NCBI GenBank assembly: GCA_947625385.1
Contig: CANQOB010000002.1
Location: 1-64,000 of the forward strand
From: an uncultured Clostridia bacterium
Lineage (GTDB): Bacteria > Bacillota > Clostridia > Christensenellales > Borkfalkiaceae
Direction of reading: 5' to 3'
Length of the DNA: 64,000 nucleotides
Positions 1-6,996 of this stretch are shown piece after piece; within the stretch, counting starts at the first letter, position 1, and the number at the start of each line of letters is the position of its first letter. The translations under genes were made by a program, and so were the position numbers. The notes under the pieces are model-generated. The model did no database searches, had not been told where the DNA came from, and was given only the letters and a program-made list of their open reading frames with translations.

Positions 1-35
1 CCAAAATTCAATGAAGAAGGGAATGTATGGGCGAA

Positions 36-76
36 GTTCGCTCACGGAAATTTGTCGTCAAGACAAATTTCGTGAA
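36..76 (-). repeat. Hairpin element copy A (H1 module only), directly 3' of the lipoprotein gene
   Basis: Read on the minus strand, this begins 5 bases after the lipoprotein stop codon: CACGAAATTTGTC, a 5-base loop, GACAAATTTCCGTG, then AGCGAAC. It has the same layout as the hairpin modules after sigK, ung, infA and secY (stop codon, palindrome, GAGCGAA), but the stem sequence is different while pairing is kept. Only the first module of the ~175-bp element is recognisable here. It could act as a 3'-end stabiliser or terminator stem; no long T-run follows. Confidence 0.6.
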
Positions 77-81
77 TACTT

Positions 82-1581
82 TCAGTCCTTTTTGACCGTC
101 ACCAAGTGGGACAGGCTGTCGGCAGATGCCCGAGTGGAACGACTCTCATTTGTAAATCCGGCGAGGTGAATTGTGACGTACAAATCCCCAGCTTGGAGCT
201 GTTCCTCCGTGACCGTAAAGGAAAACGTGACAAGTTCTCCTTTGAGATCGTCCTTTACGGCGACATCCTTTCCATTGTATTTGACGGCATAGTTTGTAAG
301 TTCTGCCAGCTTCCTGATGTTGCTCGCCATGATACAGCCCGCAGAAAATGAGGACGCATAGCTGCTGTTCCCGAACGCAAGCCCCGAAAGTGCAAGCTGT
401 CCGTCTTTGTTATCTTTTCCGTTCAAGTCGCAAACTTCCTCGAATGTGAGCGTATAGGTGCCCGCCTCCGTGATCTTTAAGCCCAACGTCTGGAATTTAT
501 CCCCGGTCGTGAAGTAAAACGCTCCTTCTTCGGAGATGTCTCCGATCGTGCTCGGCGTCATGGGTGCAGTTGTGTCCCCCGTGAAGCCCTTCGAATAGAT
601 CACGTCCTGCGCATCATGGCAGTCGGGGCAGACCTTTTGCAGTGTGCCACCCTCGGCGTTGCATTCGGGAAGTTCTGTATAATCGAAAACATATCCCTTG
701 CTGTGGTCGCAGGAGACCGTCTGTACGGCGCCGCAGACGCACTTGCCGCCCTCTTGGTCGTAGACGTGCGCTCCCCGCGAACTCTCGTCGACCGCCTGAT
801 CTTTCGTCGAGCAAACCTTCCAGTGATTGTCCGCGTCGTACTTCCACACGTCGTATGTATGTGCATGCACGGCAAAGGTGACGCTCCCGTCCGCAGGGTC
901 AAAGGTGACCGTGTAGGTATTCGCCGCCTCGACTTGAAGGGCGCCCGTTGTCGCATCGGGATCCTCCGCGGCGGGGTAGCGCACGAGCGAAGCAGCATCG
1001 CCGACAGCAAACAGAGCGTCCGGGGTGAGATAGACGTCCGCGGTGTATTTGCCGTCCTCGCCGAGCTCCATCTTCACCCATCGATCTTTCTTGTCTCTGA
1101 TATCACTCATAGTAGGCCAACGGGTGTTCCCAAAAGCCTCTCTACCCAATCCATAGACATACATCTCGGGCTCTTTTCTCCCGCAATCTTCGCAGACACC
1201 CTCCACATAGTTGTGGTCGGCGCGGGTCGTTTCGTCGACCGCCTCATCGCCGGGGCAAGCCTTCCAGTGCTGCAAGATATCGTATCTCCATGCCGTATAG
1301 CTGTGGGTGTGAGGTTCTTCATAGCCGCATGAGATACAGACGTGCGTTACCCTGTTAAAACTGTGCTTGGCGCGGGTGGAGACGTCGATCTCCCCGTCGT
1401 CGGGGCAGACGCGCCAGTGCTCGGTGTCACTGTGATCCCACTTGGTGAAGGTGTGGGTGTGCGGGGTCGAGGGGTTATCGCCCTCGTTCGGGTTGGGCTC
1501 CGTGGGAGCGCAGGCGGCAAGCGCCGCGGTGGCGGCGAGCGCCACGGAAAGTCCCAGTGCGAGCCATTTCTTGGTGTTCAT
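82..1581 (-). CDS. Surface lipoprotein with H-x-H / H-W-x-x-C repeats
   Basis: 499 aa predicted lipoprotein. The signal peptide (residues 1-23) ends in a lipobox LAAC with lipidated Cys24. It is followed by two tandem ~40-residue units (HTHxxxxW, then HWxxCPxD, then CxxCG) at about residues 41-130 and a third at about 235-285. The section between the units (about 140-230, WVKMELGEDGKYTADVYL) looks like a small carbohydrate-binding or E-set fold, and the last 200 residues are unassigned. The leader and repeats are shared with two other lipoproteins in this window (10941-12293, 16414-18951). The Cys/His spacing suggests zinc or structural metal binding, which is inference. The start has a good Shine-Dalgarno (AGGAGG, 6 nt upstream). 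The promoter spacer carries a run of eight G, so expression may vary by slippage. Confidence 0.8.
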   Translation of the reverse strand: MNTKKWLALGLSVALAATAALAACAPTEPNPNEGDNPSTPHTHTFTKWDHSDTEHWRVCPDDGEIDVSTRAKHSFNRVTHVCISCGYEEPHTHSYTAWRYDILQHWKACPGDEAVDETTRADHNYVEGVCEDCGRKEPEMYVYGLGREAFGNTRWPTMSDIRDKKDRWVKMELGEDGKYTADVYLTPDALFAVGDAASLVRYPAAEDPDATTGALQVEAANTYTVTFDPADGSVTFAVHAHTYDVWKYDADNHWKVCSTKDQAVDESSRGAHVYDQEGGKCVCGAVQTVSCDHSKGYVFDYTELPECNAEGGTLQKVCPDCHDAQDVIYSKGFTGDTTAPMTPSTIGDISEEGAFYFTTGDKFQTLGLKITEAGTYTLTFEEVCDLNGKDNKDGQLALSGLAFGNSSYASSFSAGCIMASNIRKLAELTNYAVKYNGKDVAVKDDLKGELVTFSFTVTEEQLQAGDLYVTIHLAGFTNESRSTRASADSLSHLVTVKKD

Positions 1582-1646
1582 ACATTCCTCCTAAAAAAGT
1601 TTTATTTGCCGTTATCCACGAAATTTTCATGGTCACGACATATTCT

Positions 1647-1673
1647 ATTATACCACCCCCCCCTGTTTGTCAA
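1647..1673 (-). promoter_or_regulatory. Lipoprotein promoter with G8 tract in the spacer
   Basis: On the minus strand: TTGACA, a 15-nt spacer containing eight consecutive G, then an extended -10 (TGG before TATAAT). The spacer is two bases short of the optimal 17. The paralogous promoter at 19016-19046 has nine G and a 19-nt spacer. Homopolymers in this position are the classic substrate for slipped-strand phase variation. Confidence 0.7.
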
Positions 1674-1771
1674 GCGTTTTTGTAAATTTTCAGAAAAAAA
1701 TTTTCGAAACCCGAAAATTTTTTTCGGATTTCCACAATTTTCGCCTCGCGCGACCTATTAAATAAAAAATT

Positions 1772-1818
1772 TCGGCGAAAAGAAAAGAGCGCGGCGGCAT
1801 CAAATGATGCCGCCGCGC
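1772..1818 (-). terminator. Terminator closing the sigK 3' element
   Basis: Minus strand: GCGCGGCGGCATCA (1818-1805), a short loop, TGATGCCGCCGCGC (1802-1789), then CTCTTTTCTTTTC. Almost the same hairpin follows the lipoprotein gene at 16414 (16272-16317), so the terminator itself is a repeated cassette. Confidence 0.75.
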
Positions 1819-1830
1819 GCCCCCATTCTG

Positions 1831-1997
1831 AATTTTTTGCCTTAGGCGGAATTCACTTCCGCCGTGGGCGACCCAAGTTGCCGAACCCTTTCGGCTTACT
1901 GTCCGATGAAACGAATAATCGCAACGAGCTTATAAAGGCGGTAAAGTTCATTCGCTCGCGCGATTTGTTTTGCGTCAGCAAAACAAATCGCGCGAAA
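1831..1997 (-). repeat. Modular 3' hairpin element copy B (after sigK)
   Basis: A full copy lies 8 bases after the sigK stop. In transcript order it has: palindrome H1 (TTTCGCGCGATTTGTTTTGC / GCAAAACAAATCGCGCG), GAGCGAAT, a variable segment, TTTCATCGGACAGTAAGCC, a GCCGAA/TTCGGC hairpin, a GGCGGAA/TTCCGCC hairpin, and CCTAAGGCAAAAAAT. The terminator at 1772-1818 follows. Related copies are at 15739-16081, 57862-58130 and, partial, 59831-59907. Confidence 0.8.
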
Positions 1998-2005
1998 TAA
2001 AACCG

Positions 2006-2707
2006 TCAGTCCGTGAAAAAATCCTCCCGCTTCAAGTGCGCGCGCAGTTTTTCGAGCGCTTTCTTCTCGATGCGGGAGACGTAGGAGCGGGAGATCGCCA
2101 GCTTTGCCGCCACCTCCCTCTGTGCGAGCGGCGCGCCTCCGCGGAGGGCGTAGCGAAGGCAGATGATCTCCGTCTCGCGCTCGTTGAGCACGCTCTTGAC
2201 CGCGGCGAGGAACTTTTCCTGCATGAGGCTCTGCTCCACGCCCGCGAACACCTTCTCCTCCTTCTCGAACAAGAGGTCCATGAGGGTGAGCTCGTTCCCG
2301 TCTTTGTCGGTGCCGACGGGGTCGGAGAGGAGCACCGTGGATTTATGCTTCTTGCCCGCGCGGATGAGCATGAGAATCTCGTTCTCGATACAGCGCGCCG
2401 TGTAGGTCGCAAGACGGGTGCCGCGTCCCGGCTCGTAGGTATTGATCGCCTTGATGAGCCCGATCGAACCCACCGAGATCATGTCGTCCGTCTCGGCGGC
2501 TCCCGCATATTTTTTGACGATGTGCGCCACAAGACGCATATTGTGCTTGATGAGCATCTCCTTGGCGTGCGCGTCCCCCGCCTTGGCGAGTTTCAGATAT
2601 TTCTCCTCGTCCTCGGGCGAGAGCGGGCTGGGATAGGAGCTGCCGTCCGAAAACGCGCCCGTAAAAAAGAACAGCCGCGCAAGGACGGCATAAAACAGTT
2701 CGAACAT
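2006..2707 (-). CDS. sigK: RNA polymerase sporulation sigma factor SigK
   Basis: 233 aa sigma-70 family protein. It has a hydrophobic N-terminal pro-like segment (MFELFYAVLARLFFFTG), then region 2 (HNMRLVAHIVKKYAG, DDMISVGSIGLIKAINTY, GTRLATYTARCIENEILM) and region 4 with a helix-turn-helix (REVAAKLAISRSYVSRIEKKA). This architecture is typical of the mother-cell sigma factor SigK, whose N-terminus is removed on maturation. The gene is continuous, without a skin-type insertion. I chose the ATG at 2707 (GAGG about 7 nt upstream), because the open frame further upstream runs through the preceding terminator and has no family similarity. A CATATACT motif about 20 nt upstream (near 2727-2735) resembles a SigE-type -10; this is weak evidence. 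A repeated hairpin element follows the stop codon. Confidence 0.9.
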   Translation of the reverse strand: MFELFYAVLARLFFFTGAFSDGSSYPSPLSPEDEEKYLKLAKAGDAHAKEMLIKHNMRLVAHIVKKYAGAAETDDMISVGSIGLIKAINTYEPGRGTRLATYTARCIENEILMLIRAGKKHKSTVLLSDPVGTDKDGNELTLMDLLFEKEEKVFAGVEQSLMQEKFLAAVKSVLNERETEIICLRYALRGGAPLAQREVAAKLAISRSYVSRIEKKALEKLRAHLKREDFFTD

Positions 2708-2788
2708 GGCATATACCTCACACAGGCAGTATATGCGCGGGAGAATTTGTCCTATGAAAAAATCCGCCCCGAAAAGAGGGCGGTCCGT

Positions 2789-2819
2789 AAGAAGCGGCGG
2801 GGAACCCCCGCCGCTTCTT
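2789..2819 (-). terminator. Strong GC hairpin between the tetR-type gene and sigK
   Basis: A perfect 14-bp inverted repeat (AAGAAGCGGCGGGG / CCCCGCCGCTTCTT) with a 3-base loop lies 47 bases downstream of the TetR-family gene. It has little of a T-run, so it may terminate inefficiently or act as a processing stem. Confidence 0.6.
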
Positions 2820-2865
2820 GGTGAATGTTTCCAATCCTTCGCTGATAAACTTTCTTTCGATCTTT

Positions 2866-3480
2866 TTAGCCATTCAAATACGGCTTCATGATTGCGGGCA
2901 GAAACATCGCGCAAAACGTTTTGGTGCGCTCCTCAAAGCTGTACGCTCCGCCCGACATATCCCAACAGAGCATTTCGCCGTAAATGACGTCCGTCAAGGC
3001 ATCGGCGAGCGCGCCGATCGGTGTTTCCTCTTTGAGTTCGCCCCGTTCGACGCCCTTTTGTATCATCCCTTTCATGGAATCGATGTCCATGCGGAGTTTT
3101 TCCTTGTCGTAGGGGTTCTCCACGAGATCGGGGTCCACGGTATTGCGCACCCATTCCTGGCAGAGTTTGAGACCGTCCCGTTCGATATGTCCCGAAAAAG
3201 TCACCATGTAAAATGCCAGACGCTCCATAAACGGTCCGTCGTAGCGTTGCGCCTTCTCGTAAATTTCACGGAACATATCACAGCTCAACGCAAATACCAC
3301 GTCCTCTTTGCGCTTGAAATAGGTATAAAATGTCCCGTTCGAGACGCCGCATGCCCTCGTGATCTCTTCGACCGAGGTATTGACGAGCCCCTTTTCGCGG
3401 ATGATGCCCTTTGCCGTTTCCAGCAGCTTCTTTCTTGTCTCCAAGGCGGCAAGCTTTCTGTTCGTCATTTTTTCAGCCAT
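2866..3480 (-). CDS. TetR/AcrR-family transcriptional regulator
   Basis: 204 aa. The N-terminal helix-turn-helix is typical of TetR (ETRKKLLETAKGIIREKG, then VEEITRACGVSNGTFYTYFKRKEDV at about residues 15-60). The C-terminal ligand or dimer domain is unassigned. The ATG at 3480 is preferred over the TTG at 3495 because it has CGGAGAA just upstream. It lies 48 bases after the alcohol dehydrogenase gene on the same strand, so the two are probably co-transcribed. A palindrome over the -35 box of the dehydrogenase promoter (4740-4764) is a plausible operator for it, giving self-regulation of the pair. The effector is unknown. Confidence 0.88.
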   Translation of the reverse strand: MAEKMTNRKLAALETRKKLLETAKGIIREKGLVNTSVEEITRACGVSNGTFYTYFKRKEDVVFALSCDMFREIYEKAQRYDGPFMERLAFYMVTFSGHIERDGLKLCQEWVRNTVDPDLVENPYDKEKLRMDIDSMKGMIQKGVERGELKEETPIGALADALTDVIYGEMLCWDMSGGAYSFEERTKTFCAMFLPAIMKPYLNG

Positions 3481-3528
3481 ACATTCTCCGTTCAAGTTGC
3501 AGAGCGCCGCACAAGCAGCGCCGCCCTG

Positions 3529-4698
3529 TCAAAGGCACATTCTGTAAATCGCTTCCACGTCCTTGGGTGCAAGCGGCTTGAATCCTTGCAGCGTGCCGCC
3601 GGCGCATGCTTTTTGCGCCATCACGGAGAAATTTCTGTCGTCAATGCCGAGTTCGGTGAGCGTACTTTGCAATCCGAGCGTATGGAAGAAGAAGTCGGAA
3701 AGCGCGTCGATGGCGGCATTCGCACCGTCTGTATCCGAAAGCGAAGGATCCGTGCCGAACACATCCACGCCGAATTTTTTGATTTGCGGGGCGGTATCCG
3801 CATCCAGCACGTATTTGAGCCATCTCGGAGTCAAGATCGCAAGCCCGAGACCGTGCGTAATGTCATAAAATGCGGAAAGTTCATGCTCCATGGCATGGCA
3901 GGATACATCCTGGTCCACCCCTGCGGCGAGGAAGCCGTTCAACGCCCAAGAAGATGCCCACATGAGGTTTGCGCGCGCCTCGTAGTCGTCGGGAGTTTCG
4001 AGCGCTTTCGGAGCGTACTTGACCACCGTCTTGATGAGATCGGTCATTACGCCGTCGATAAAATCCATTTTGGGCTGCATCGTGAAGTAATAACTGTCAA
4101 AGACGTGCGAAAGGATATCCACGCTGCCGCAAGCCGTCTGGAATTTGCTGACCGAATAGGTGATCTCCGGGTTCAAAAAGGACGCCTTGGGCTGCAACAG
4201 CGGGCTGAGAATGGCAAGTTTTTCGTGCGTCTGCATATTCGAGATCACGCCGCCGCAATCCATTTCGGAGCCGGTCGCCGCGAGGGTGAGGACGGTGACG
4301 ATCGGCAATGCGTTCACAACGGAAGCCCTCCCCTTGACCAAATCCCAACCGTCGCCATCATAATATGTTGCCGCGGCGATCGCCTTTGTGCAGTCTATCG
4401 TGGAGCCGCCGCCGACGGCGAGCAGAACGTCGATCTTGTTTTGCTTGCAGATATCCGCGCCGCGGTTGACGGTCGTATGCCGCGGATTGGGTTCCACGCC
4501 CGCAAGTTCAAAACATTCCAGCCCCGCGCCTGCGATTTCTTTCATCACTTTCTCATACAGTCCGATTTTCTTGATCGAGCCGCCGCCGTAGACGAGAAGG
4601 ACTTTCTTTCCGTACTTTTTGAGCTCCGCACCGAGATGTTTCAGCTGATCTTTTCCGAAATAAATCTTTGTGGTGTTTTGAAAAACAAAATCGTTCAT
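3529..4698 (-). CDS. Iron-containing alcohol dehydrogenase (butanol dehydrogenase-like)
   Basis: 389 aa, the full length of the group III iron-dependent alcohol dehydrogenases (BdhA/YqhD type). The N-terminal nucleotide-binding half has VLLVYGGGSIKK and VGGGSTIDCTKAIA. The C-terminal helical half carries the metal ligands in DILSHVFDSYY (Asp and His) and CHAMEHELSAFYDITHGLGLA (two His). Family members reduce aldehydes to alcohols with NAD(P)H in the cytoplasm; a Gly-rich loop of this kind usually prefers NADPH. It probably serves fermentative alcohol formation or aldehyde detoxification. It heads a two-gene unit with the TetR-type regulator downstream. Confidence 0.9.
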   Translation of the reverse strand: MNDFVFQNTTKIYFGKDQLKHLGAELKKYGKKVLLVYGGGSIKKIGLYEKVMKEIAGAGLECFELAGVEPNPRHTTVNRGADICKQNKIDVLLAVGGGSTIDCTKAIAAATYYDGDGWDLVKGRASVVNALPIVTVLTLAATGSEMDCGGVISNMQTHEKLAILSPLLQPKASFLNPEITYSVSKFQTACGSVDILSHVFDSYYFTMQPKMDFIDGVMTDLIKTVVKYAPKALETPDDYEARANLMWASSWALNGFLAAGVDQDVSCHAMEHELSAFYDITHGLGLAILTPRWLKYVLDADTAPQIKKFGVDVFGTDPSLSDTDGANAAIDALSDFFFHTLGLQSTLTELGIDDRNFSVMAQKACAGGTLQGFKPLAPKDVEAIYRMCL

Positions 4699-4729
4699 CT
4701 TCCATTCTCCTTTTTATTTGTTTTCTTTT

Positions 4730-4764
4730 ATGATACACCATTCGTTGAATGAAAGTCAATGAAT
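4730..4764 (-). promoter_or_regulatory. Alcohol dehydrogenase promoter with overlapping palindromic operator
   Basis: Minus strand: TTGACT (4759-4754), an 18-nt spacer, then TATCAT (4735-4730). The inverted repeat ATTCGTTGA-N7-TCAATGAAT (4740-4764, one mismatch) covers the -35 box and part of the spacer, where a repressor would block polymerase. The adjacent TetR-family protein is the obvious candidate ligand. Confidence 0.6.
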
Positions 4765-4801
4765 TTCAATCGGTATTCTGAAATTTTTTTGTTTACGATA
4801 T

Positions 4802-4826
4802 GAAAAATCCGCCCCGAGGGCGGATT
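4802..4826 (-). terminator. aspS intrinsic terminator
   Basis: Minus strand: AATCCGCCC, loop TCG, GGGCGGATT, running into TTTTT, immediately after the aspS stop codon. Confidence 0.85.
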
Positions 4827-4829
4827 CTC

Positions 4830-6581
4830 TCATTTCTTCTTGTCGATGGCGATATGCACTTCGTCGAGCTGTTTCTTCTCGACGGGCGAGGGCGCGTTCA
4901 TCATGAGGTCGCGCGCCTTGGCGTTCATCGGGAAAGCGATGACTTCGCGGATGTTCGTCGTGTCCGCAATGAGCATGACCATTCTGTCGATTCCGGGGGC
5001 GACGCCCGCATGCGGCGGCGCGCCGTATTCGAATGCGTTGTAGAGCGCGGGGAACTTCTTGACGACCTCCTCTTTGGGCGTACCGACGAGAGAAAACGCT
5101 TTGAGCATGATCTCGGGGTCATGGTTTCTCACCGCGCCCGAAGAGAGCTCCACGCCGTTGCACACGATGTCGTACTGCCACGCGAGGATCTCGAGCGGGT
5201 CCTGCGTTTCGAGCGCTTCGAGCCCGCCCTGCGGCATGGAGAAGGGATTGTGGCAGAATTCGAGCTGCCCGCTCTCCTCGCCGATCTCGTACATGGGGAA
5301 GTCCACGATCCAGCAGAAGCGGTATACGTTCTTTTCGACGAGTCCGAGCCCCGTGCCGAGCATGGTGCGCAGGATTCCCGCGCGCTTTTGCACGTCCCGC
5401 AATTTGCTCTCGGCAACGAGGGCGACAAAGACGTCTTTCTCCGCGCCGAGCGCCTTTTTCCATGCGTCGCCGTTCTCGGCGATAAACTTGGAGACGCCGC
5501 CTGCGGGGGTGCCGTTCTCGTCGAGCTTGAACCAGAACATCTGCCCGCCTTCGGTCTTGACTTTGAATTCCTCCGCCGTCTTGTCTATCCACTTGCGGGG
5601 AACGTTCACGCCGGAGACGCAGATCGCCTTGACGTGTTTCAGCATGATGGGGTCGAACCCGCAATTTACCGCAAGTTCGGTCACGTCCTTGATCAAGAGC
5701 GGGTTGCGAAGATCCGGCTTGTCCGTGCCGTAATCTTCGAGCGCGGTGAGATAGGGAATGCGGCGGAACGGGGGTTTGTCCGCCGCCCAGCCCGAATACT
5801 TCGCAAAGACAGGCGGGAGCACGCGTTCCAACACGCCGAACACGTCCTCCTGCGTGGCGAACGCCATCTCGATATCGAGCTGGTAGAACTCGCCCGGGGA
5901 GCGGTCGGCACGGGCGTCCTCATCGCGGAAACACGGCGCGATCTGGAAGTAACGGTCGAAGCCCGAGCACATCAGAAGCTGTTTGTACTGCTGCGGCGCC
6001 TGCGGAAGAGCATAGAACTCGCCCGGATAGATGCGGCTGGGAACGATATAGTCCCGCGCGCCCTCGGGGGAGGAACTCGTGAGGATGGGCGTGGAAATTT
6101 CGAGAAAGCCCTCCTCCGTCATGAGACGGCGAAGGTCCGCGACGATCTTCGAACGGAGGACGATCTTGTCCTTGACGGCGGGGTTGCGAAGGTCGAGGAA
6201 CCGATAGCGAAGGCGCGCATCCTCGCCCGCGTCGGCGGAATGCGAGACCTCGAAGGGAAGCGCGGGGGCGAGCCGTCTGCCCAGCACCTCCACCCGCTCG
6301 GGAACGATCTCGATCATGCCCGTGGGGAGCTTGTCGTTGGGCGCGGAACGGAGCACGACCTCCCCCTCCACGCTCACCGTGGATTCGGTGGATATGCCGC
6401 GGAAGGCGGCGATGCTCTCCTCCGAGGAACAGACGACTTGCGTCGTTCCGTAGAAGTCGCGAATGACCGCAAACAGAAGCCCTCCCTTGTCGCGCTTGCT
6501 GTCCAGCCAGCCCGCGATCTTTACCTTCTTGCCGACGTCTGCCGCGCGAAGTTCGTTACAGTTGTGCGTACGATAGTACAT
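4830..6581 (-). CDS. aspS: Aspartyl-tRNA synthetase
   Basis: 583 aa class IIb synthetase that charges tRNA(Asp) (or tRNA(Asx) if non-discriminating). It starts with the OB-fold anticodon domain (KVKIAGWLDSKRDKGGLLFAVIRD). The class II catalytic core follows, with motif 2 (APCFRDEDARADRSPGEFYQ), a bacterial GAD insertion at about residues 280-420 and motif 3 (GAPPHAGVAPGIDRMVML). Length matches bacterial AspRS. The start is supported by AGAGG 6-10 nt upstream. The leader is only about 20 nt, too short for a T-box. It has its own promoter and terminator. Confidence 0.97.
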   Translation of the reverse strand: MYYRTHNCNELRAADVGKKVKIAGWLDSKRDKGGLLFAVIRDFYGTTQVVCSSEESIAAFRGISTESTVSVEGEVVLRSAPNDKLPTGMIEIVPERVEVLGRRLAPALPFEVSHSADAGEDARLRYRFLDLRNPAVKDKIVLRSKIVADLRRLMTEEGFLEISTPILTSSSPEGARDYIVPSRIYPGEFYALPQAPQQYKQLLMCSGFDRYFQIAPCFRDEDARADRSPGEFYQLDIEMAFATQEDVFGVLERVLPPVFAKYSGWAADKPPFRRIPYLTALEDYGTDKPDLRNPLLIKDVTELAVNCGFDPIMLKHVKAICVSGVNVPRKWIDKTAEEFKVKTEGGQMFWFKLDENGTPAGGVSKFIAENGDAWKKALGAEKDVFVALVAESKLRDVQKRAGILRTMLGTGLGLVEKNVYRFCWIVDFPMYEIGEESGQLEFCHNPFSMPQGGLEALETQDPLEILAWQYDIVCNGVELSSGAVRNHDPEIMLKAFSLVGTPKEEVVKKFPALYNAFEYGAPPHAGVAPGIDRMVMLIADTTNIREVIAFPMNAKARDLMMNAPSPVEKKQLDEVHIAIDKKK

Positions 6582-6608
6582 ACCGACCTCTTTCCGTTGT
6601 TTTTTAAT

Positions 6609-6637
6609 ATTGTAGTCCCTGCGGGAAAAATTGTCAA
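6609..6637 (-). promoter_or_regulatory. aspS promoter
   Basis: Minus strand TTGACA-N17-TACAAT ending about 28 nt before the aspS ATG. Confidence 0.8.
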
Positions 6638-6677
6638 GTTTTCACGGCGGTCGGAAAAAAACCGCTTCAAAAATTTT

Positions 6678-6887
6678 TCAGTAGTCCTTGAGTCCGACGA
6701 GATAGTCGATCGAGACGGAGAAAAAATCGGCGAGCTTGCACAGCGCCGCAAGATCGGGCTCTACCGTCCCCGTTTCCCAATAGGATACCTTGCGCTGCGT
6801 CGTCCCGAGCGCCTCCGCGAGCGCGCTCTGTTTGAGCCCCCGCTCCGTTCTTAAATCTCTCAATCTCTCTGCAAACATCAGTTTCAT
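6678..6887 (-). CDS. Small XRE-family DNA-binding regulator
   Basis: 69 aa, a single Cro/C1-type helix-turn-helix domain and nothing else (FAERLRDLRTERGLKQSALA, TTQRKVSYWETGTVEPDLAALCKLADFFSVSIDYLVG). I took the ATG at 6887; the longer frame upstream covers the divergent promoter. It is divergent from the zinc-ribbon membrane gene at 6997. The shared 110-bp region carries AGAC-N7-GTCT and AGACA-N5-TGTCT repeats around a consensus promoter, suggesting that this protein represses its neighbour and itself. Confidence 0.85.
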   Translation of the reverse strand: MKLMFAERLRDLRTERGLKQSALAEALGTTQRKVSYWETGTVEPDLAALCKLADFFSVSIDYLVGLKDY

Positions 6888-6921
6888 ATCAAAAATTTTA
6901 GAAGAAATTTGTCTAAAATAT

Positions 6922-6971
6922 TTGACATAGACGGAAAATGTCTGTATAATGAACACAGACAAAAACTGTCT
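6922..6971 (+). promoter_or_regulatory. Consensus promoter with two AGAC/GTCT operator palindromes
   Basis: TTGACA (6922-6927), N17, TATAAT (6945-6950). The inverted repeat AGAC-N7-GTCT (6929-6943) fills the spacer and AGACA-N5-TGTCT (6957-6971) lies over the expected transcription start. A third GTCT half-site is at 6911-6914. The layout fits repression by the divergent XRE protein. Confidence 0.7.
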
Positions 6972-6996
6972 GAAAATCGCAAACGGAGGAAAAAAC

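Noticed and set aside
2006..2707. sigK interrupted by a skin-like element
   Set aside because: The reading frame is continuous from the pro-sequence to region 4.
6582..6637. T-box riboswitch before aspS (also considered for argS, 27628-27685)
   Set aside because: Predicted leaders are ~20-30 nt, too short, and lack the T-box sequence.
4800..6854. Long open frame antisense to aspS (and similar ones at 2818-4752 and 20846-23020)
   Set aside because: They lie opposite clearly functional genes, have no ribosome site or family motifs, and arise from GC-rich third codon positions.
6949..6996. Upstream ATG for the zinc-ribbon membrane protein
   Set aside because: It overlaps the -10 box; the ATG at 6997 has a proper GGAGGA.
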